Below, piece by piece: positions 39,766 to 44,314 of a DNA stretch of 44,314 nt. A program made the translations under genes and the position numbers. How positions within the stretch are numbered: position 1 is the first letter of the stretch; each line of letters begins with the position of its first letter. The notes beneath the pieces were generated by a model that did not search any database, was not told where the DNA came from, and saw only the letters and a list, made by a program, of their open reading frames with translations. The DNA lies in NCBI GenBank assembly GCA_902984215.1, contig CADWAF010003531.1, positions 1-44,314 on the forward strand, given 5' to 3'. This DNA comes from Willaertia magna (lineage: Eukaryota; Heterolobosea; Eutetramitea; Acrasida; Naegleriidae).

Positions 39766-41908
39766 ATGTACCCCAATAGATTGAGTGATTTTCTGATTTA
39801 CAATAAAGAAGGAGTTATCCATGCATGCCGAAATGATATTGTTATGATAGATATTGTTAATTCTACTTTTCATAATATAACAAAGCTGTACCTTAGTCAA
39901 AACAAAATCAAACATCTGCATGGATTATGTCAATTTAAAGAACTTAGAGTTTTATCCCTAAGTTATAATTTCATTGAAGACTTTAAGGAACTAAAAAACA
40001 TACCCAGCCAACATCTAGAGGCTTTATCACTTGAGGGGAATCCTCTTTGTTCTCACCCGAATTACAGAACTATGGTAATAGAGATCTTTCCGAATTTAAA
40101 GCTTTTAGATAACAAGAAGGTTCTAGAGAGCGAAAAAAAGGATATTGAAGATGCTTCAAAGTTGAGGCATTACCTTCCTTTATTAATGTTTTCTATTGAA
40201 AGGTTTATATCGAAAATCTATAAAGAAATTCTACATCTAAGTGTTAAGGCAGATATGTTTTATAGATTGAACAATGGAGCTCAAACTCATGATGAGATAC
40301 AAGCTGGTAATAATCAAGCAAATAATTTAGATGATGTAAATTTTAATATCACACGTTGTGTAAAACGAGTTCCTCCACTGTCTGATTTGAAAGATTACAA
40401 AGTTACAATTGATGGAATATTTAATTTAGTGAAAAATATGTATAATGAAACATTGTTATCAGAAATAATGAATGAGGCATATGTAAAGGCAGAATTTGAA
40501 AGGTATAAACAAGATTTGAAAGAGAATATTATTAAAGAGTACAGGGAGGTAAGAAAATATAAGCATGCTGTTGCTTACCTCGAAAAAGAGCTGAAATTTC
40601 CAATATATCCCACTGATCAGACCTTTTTGTTTGTTGTAGTAAAGATCATTATAGAACAGGCTAAGAAACTTTGTAAGTAATTAAAGTTTGATATACGGTA
40701 TTAAAATTTTGAAAGATGAACAGGAGAATGAAAAGGAAAGGCTACTAACTTGTCTAAAATTTTACTCTAACATTATTAAGCGTGACACTAAGAATACTAC
40801 TCCTAATGAGAAACCTAATATTTTAAGTGAAAATTATACAAATAGCAATATAAACAATACAAACCCTAGTGAAAATGTTAGGAAGTCAGTTGTGGTTCAA
40901 AGTCATGAATCTCTGAAAGCTTTGTCTAGTATAAGTAATAAGGACAGTTCTAAGATTGAAATGAATAGAAGTAATTCTTCTAAAAGTTTGGATGATGACA
41001 CTGTTGTTGTCTCAGAAGACCAAATCGAATCTCTAGCCTCAATGTTTAGAGATGAAGAAAAAGTTAATGGGTTTGTCACCGAGAGTGATATTGATGAATC
41101 TGTATTTATTACTAAGTCAACAGCTAAGCATTACGAAAAGTGGAATAAGCTTTTCTCTAAGTCTAAAGAAGAGGAGCTTCTGGGAAAAGCTACTCAACAC
41201 CACAATAATTCTTTATTAAAGAAAGCTTTACAAAAACTTCATGTATATACTTCCAAAAAAAGGAAAGCTAAGAAGTTTTTATTTGAAAAGAAAAAAAAGT
41301 ATGACAATATAAAAGCTAGATCGTTTTATGTGAAAAAGCTTTTGAAAAAGTCACTAAAGAGTTTAAAAAAAAACAAAGATAGAAGAAATAACATAAAAAA
41401 AGCCATTAAGAAGTTAAGAAAACTAAGGAAAAACGTTGTGAAAATGAAGTGCTTTATGGCTTGGAAATCTCAAACTAATTTTTCACCACCCAAACAAGAA
41501 GATAAGCGTAGTAGAAGTAGACCAAAAGAAAGAAGAAAGGAAAAAGAAACAAAAGAAAGAAATGACGAACTTAAAAGAAATACAAAAGAAAAAAATTATG
41601 AAAGTGAGGGAGAAGTAAGAAAATCTAGAGAAGAAAGAGTAGAAAAAAGTGACAAACGAAAAATATTTAGAAAGAGTAGGTCACATTCTGTTGGGCCAAA
41701 GAAAGAGACCATAAGAGAAGAAAAGGAAAATGTAACTCAAAAAAGGGATAAGTACGTCGCAAAAGAGGACAAGAAGAAAAACGTTTTAATGGTTTCCGCA
41801 CAGAAAATTGGTCCAGATTACAATTTTACACCTGAGATGATTGAAAAGATAAGGAAAAACCTTAAAAAAACAGAAGCATTTCTGCAACAATTTGAAAAAG
41901 TGAAGTGA
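39766..41908 (+). CDS. Leucine-rich-repeat protein with Lys-rich helical tail
   Basis: Exons 39766-40672 and 40716-41908 around a 43-nt GTAAGT...TGAAAG intron give 699 residues. Four SDS22-type repeats lie at about 37-115 (ITKLYLSQNKIKHL, LRVLSLSYNFIEDF, LEALSLEGNPLC), closed by an LRR cap (PNYRTMVIEIFPNLKLLD). This type is common in centrosome, cilium and axoneme proteins (LRRCC1, CEP97, LRRC49). Helices follow. Residues ~460-560 are dense with Lys and hold a repeated KALQKL / KKSLKSLKK / KKAIKKLRKLRK pattern ending MAWKSQ; this recalls Sfi1-like calmodulin/centrin sites but is not diagnostic. The tail is Arg/Lys/Glu/Ser-rich. The ATG at 39766 was chosen over an upstream TTG in the same frame. 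Possible basal-body or centrosome role (inference), in line with the E2F-like site. Confidence 0.75.
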
Positions 41909-41924
41909 ATAAAACAAATTTTAT

Positions 41925-43964
41925 TTATTCTTGTTCCTCTTGAGGTTCTACGTCGTCTTTTTCTGTGTCTTCTTTTTTCTTCTTTTCAGGTTTTGTTTGG
42001 GCTGCTGGATGGTGAACTAATTCTTCTGGAATAGGATTTCGAGTGGATTCAAGCATCTTTTTTAAATCATACATAATCTCTGTATCTCTATTTGTAAGGA
42101 AGGAAATTGCCAAACCTTCCCTTCCTGCACGACCAGTTCTACCAATTCTGTGAGTATAAGTACTGATAATCTTTGGAAGTTCATAATTTACAACAAGAGT
42201 GACACCCTTAATATCAATACCTCTTCCTAGAACATCAGTTGCAATCATTATATCATACTTTCCTGATTTGAAGGCTTCCAAGGATGAATTACGAGCTTCT
42301 TGAGATTTACTACCATGTATTGTAGTCACACGATAGCCAGCATTTGACAATGTCTTTGCTAAATTATCAACATCTTTTCTATAATTACAAAATACAATTA
42401 TTGGGGGATCAGCAAATTCCAATATTTCTAATAATTTTTCTTTTCTTTGATAATCGTTCTTAATCCACATTACTTTTTGTTCAATTCTCTCAACTGCTCT
42501 TCCTACTTCTCCAACTGAAACAGTAATTTTCTTCTTTAAATATTTGGCTGAAAGTTTCTCCACTTCTGGAGGCATAGTTGCACTAAACATAAGAGTTTGT
42601 CTAGGTACTTGAGGTGGAATAGAATCTAATATTTGATTAACTTCCTTCTCAAAATTCATTTCAATCATCTTGTCAGCTTCATCAAGAACGATAAATTGAC
42701 ATTGATTTAAAACTACAATACTATTATTAATACAATCAATTAATCTACCAGGTGTTGCTACAAGAATTTCACATCCTTGTTGAAATAACCGTTGTTGTTT
42801 CTCAATACTTACACCACCAATAATTGCTTGAACCCTAAAATCAAATTGTCTTGCAAACTTCCTTGCTTCTTCTTCAATTTGTAAAGCCAATTCACGAGTA
42901 GGTACTAAAACCAAACCATAAGGTCCATCCTTAATCCTTTTCTCATCTAATGGTGGTAATTGAGCTATTCTACAACACATTGGAATAATATAAGCTGCTG
43001 TTTTACCAGAACCTGTTTCAGCCAAACCTATTAAATCATAACCTTGCATAGTTATAGGAATGCATTGACATTGAATTGGTCTAGGTTCATAGTATTTTAA
43101 ATCTGTTAATGCGTTAATTACTTCCATTGGAAGGATTGTTGTTTCTTCCCAATTTCTTAATGGTGGCGCTACTTTTTGTGTTCCTTTAATACTTATATCA
43201 AAATCTTCTCTAAATATTTTCCAATCCCTTTCAGTCATCTCTTCAATTGGTTTTTCCCGCCAATTTCTTTCATCTTCATGTTTAATCTTCTTTGTAAATT
43301 GACCTTGTTTCACTTGTTCCTTGAAATCAATTCCCGCTCTTTTACCTCTTCCGAAAAGAAGCCTTGATTCTTGTTTTTCATGAAAGATAGGATTAAGATC
43401 TTTACTTGTATCATCCTTTTCATTCCAATCAAAAGTTATCTTAGTCTTTTCATTTGTTCTTTGGAATCTTCTTTTAACTGTTTTTTTAGGAAGATAACTA
43501 GATTTAATATCATCAATTTCTTCTTTTTGCATTAATTCAATTGGATCTATGGAGTAAGGTAATGTTACATTCTTATCTTCTGTTTTATTTATTGTTATAT
43601 TATTTGTTAGGGTAGTGGATTGTTGTGGATTTCTTTTTAGTTGTTCACGTTCTTTTGCTGGAAGATATATTGGGGTATCTTCTTCCTCTTGTTCTTCTTT
43701 CTTTTTCTTTAAAAGATCTGTCATTGAAGGAGGGTATTGTCTAATTGGATGATGAGAACGTTGTTTATTTGTCTCACCAATGCTATCATCGGATTTCATT
43801 TCTTTTGAATTTTCCATATTATTTTTTGTTAGATTATTATTTGTTAAATCGGAAGAACCATTTACCTTTCCATCTTGTTGTTCCTCCACCTTATTATTAT
43901 TGGTTGAAGGTGTACTGGGTATTGTTGGTGTTTTCATTAATCTCTCCAATAGCAATCTATTCAT
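41925..43964 (-). CDS. PRP28: Spliceosomal DEAD-box helicase PRP28/DDX23
   Basis: Single-exon 679-residue protein. All helicase motifs are intact: Q motif PRPIQCQ (294-300), Walker A AETGSGKT (315-322), PTRELA (355-360), TPGR (404-407), DEAD (428-431), SAT (461-463), ATDVLGRGID (575-584) and HRIGRTGR (605-612). The stretch before the core is specific for PRP28: NPIFHEKQESRLLFGRGKRAG, then NWREKPIEEMTERDWKIFREDF and PLRNWEE. The enzyme releases U1 from the 5' splice site so that U6 can pair, during assembly of the active spliceosome. Human DDX23 (820 residues) has a long RS domain; here the first ~185 residues are instead Asn/Lys/Glu-rich, with no RS repeats. Its stop is 16 nt from the convergent LRR gene stop. 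Confidence 0.96.
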   Translation of the reverse strand: MNRLLLERLMKTPTIPSTPSTNNNKVEEQQDGKVNGSSDLTNNNLTKNNMENSKEMKSDDSIGETNKQRSHHPIRQYPPSMTDLLKKKKEEQEEEDTPIYLPAKEREQLKRNPQQSTTLTNNITINKTEDKNVTLPYSIDPIELMQKEEIDDIKSSYLPKKTVKRRFQRTNEKTKITFDWNEKDDTSKDLNPIFHEKQESRLLFGRGKRAGIDFKEQVKQGQFTKKIKHEDERNWREKPIEEMTERDWKIFREDFDISIKGTQKVAPPLRNWEETTILPMEVINALTDLKYYEPRPIQCQCIPITMQGYDLIGLAETGSGKTAAYIIPMCCRIAQLPPLDEKRIKDGPYGLVLVPTRELALQIEEEARKFARQFDFRVQAIIGGVSIEKQQRLFQQGCEILVATPGRLIDCINNSIVVLNQCQFIVLDEADKMIEMNFEKEVNQILDSIPPQVPRQTLMFSATMPPEVEKLSAKYLKKKITVSVGEVGRAVERIEQKVMWIKNDYQRKEKLLEILEFADPPIIVFCNYRKDVDNLAKTLSNAGYRVTTIHGSKSQEARNSSLEAFKSGKYDIMIATDVLGRGIDIKGVTLVVNYELPKIISTYTHRIGRTGRAGREGLAISFLTNRDTEIMYDLKKMLESTRNPIPEELVHHPAAQTKPEKKKKEDTEKDDVEPQEEQE

Positions 43965-44216
43965 TTTTTTGTAATGTTTTTATTCATTGTGATAAAAGAC
44001 AATTATTGAATTAGCGCTGGTTGAAGAAAAAAATTAATCTGCTTCCATTGTTTGTGTCAATTACACCTTATTGTTGTTCTTCATACTGTCTTGTTTATAA
44101 AATTGTGTTATTCGACTCTCTTTAAATTCAGAAATAACAGACCAAAAAAATACAAGTTGTCTGTTTGAGGTACCAAGGGTTGTTGATTTAAAACAAAAAA
44201 TCAGTTCACTTCCAAT
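43965..44216. promoter_or_regulatory. Divergent promoter of PRP28 and the edge gene
   Basis: 252 nt between the PRP28 ATG and a rightward ATG at 44217. It has the A/T-rich make-up usual for the window. No clear TATA box or repeated motif is seen. Confidence 0.35.
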
Positions 44217-44314
44217 ATGAGAAGACAAATCAAGATGTCAAAAAAATCAGACAAAAGATTCCTGCTTCGTTCTCTTAAAAGATTTATTTATTGCTTGGCA
44301 GTTGTTGTGACTTT
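44217..44314 (+). CDS. Partial gene at the right edge, possible signal-anchor protein
   Basis: ATG at 44217 opens 32 codons that remain open at the window end. The start MRRQIKMSKKSDKRF is strongly basic, and RFIYCLAVVVT begins a hydrophobic stretch, which is the pattern of a type-II signal anchor as in Golgi glycosyltransferases. Too little is present to name a family. It is divergent from PRP28, which suits a real gene start. Confidence 0.4.
   Translation, partial: MRRQIKMSKKSDKRFLLRSLKRFIYCLAVVVT

Noticed and set aside
40673..40686. 14-nt intron in the LRR gene using the first AG
   Set aside because: Too short to splice, and it leads to a stop within a few codons. The AG at 40714-40715 gives a 43-nt intron and an open frame of 397 further codons.
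1..44314. tRNA, rRNA, CRISPR, transposon or viral genes
   Set aside because: A read-through of both strands showed no cloverleaf boxes, spaced repeat arrays, transposase or reverse-transcriptase motifs, or viral proteins. This was by eye only; a covariance-model scan would be decisive for small RNAs.

Overview
This window is nuclear DNA from an AT-rich protist. By eye it is about 70-75% A+T, rising above 90% in one gap. Sixteen introns can be placed from protein reading frames. Fifteen are 40-60 nt and one is 90 nt. Eleven use GTAAGT as donor; the rest use GTAGGT, GTATGT, GTAAAT or GTTAGT. TAA, TAG and TGA all end genes, so the code is standard. Most start codons follow a run of A. Gene content and these tiny introns fit a heterolobosean amoeboflagellate (Naegleria/Willaertia-like). 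That placement is inference; an amoebozoan is the main alternative. No tRNA, rRNA, CRISPR, transposon or viral gene was seen.

Layout, left to right. 0-4 kb: an Asn-rich multi-pass membrane protein (-), then a 2.3 kb extremely AT-rich gap. 4-11.5 kb: VPS8 of the CORVET tether (-), back to back with an ankyrin-repeat protein (+). 11.5-15.7 kb: a two-exon gene (-) that reads as a myosin head whose P-loop, switch I and switch II are all degraded, fused to a long helical tail. 16-17.6 kb: the small OST subunit TMEM258/Ost5 and an RWP-RK-like transcription factor (both -). 18.7-20.1 kb: a PH-domain plus beta-helix protein (+). 20.1-21.8 kb: FIBP (-). 22-23.1 kb: a PAC2-family proteasome-chaperone-like protein (+). 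23.3-24.6 kb: a membrane-anchored Lys/Glu-rich protein (-), easily missed because it has almost no methionine.

The right half is dominated by chromosome and RNA machinery: SUMO ligase NSE2 of SMC5/6 (-) head to head with condensin subunit CAP-D2 (+); a pyridoxamine-phosphate-oxidase-like flavoprotein (+); Integrator subunit INTS2 (-); a WAC/DDT/WHIM ISWI partner (+); EMC10 (+), starting only 5 nt after the ISWI partner's stop; a possible PET117-like mini-protein (-); an LRR plus Lys-rich coiled-coil protein (+); and the spliceosomal helicase PRP28/DDX23 (-). The last 98 nt open a truncated gene (+).

The genes do not form one pathway. Two threads stand out. First, the NSE2/CAP-D2 shared promoter holds two E2F-like sites, and the LRR gene has another just before its start, which suggests cell-cycle control. 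Second, two ER membrane-machine subunits (TMEM258, EMC10) and CORVET's VPS8 serve the endomembrane system. The best candidate for something undescribed is the pseudo-myosin.
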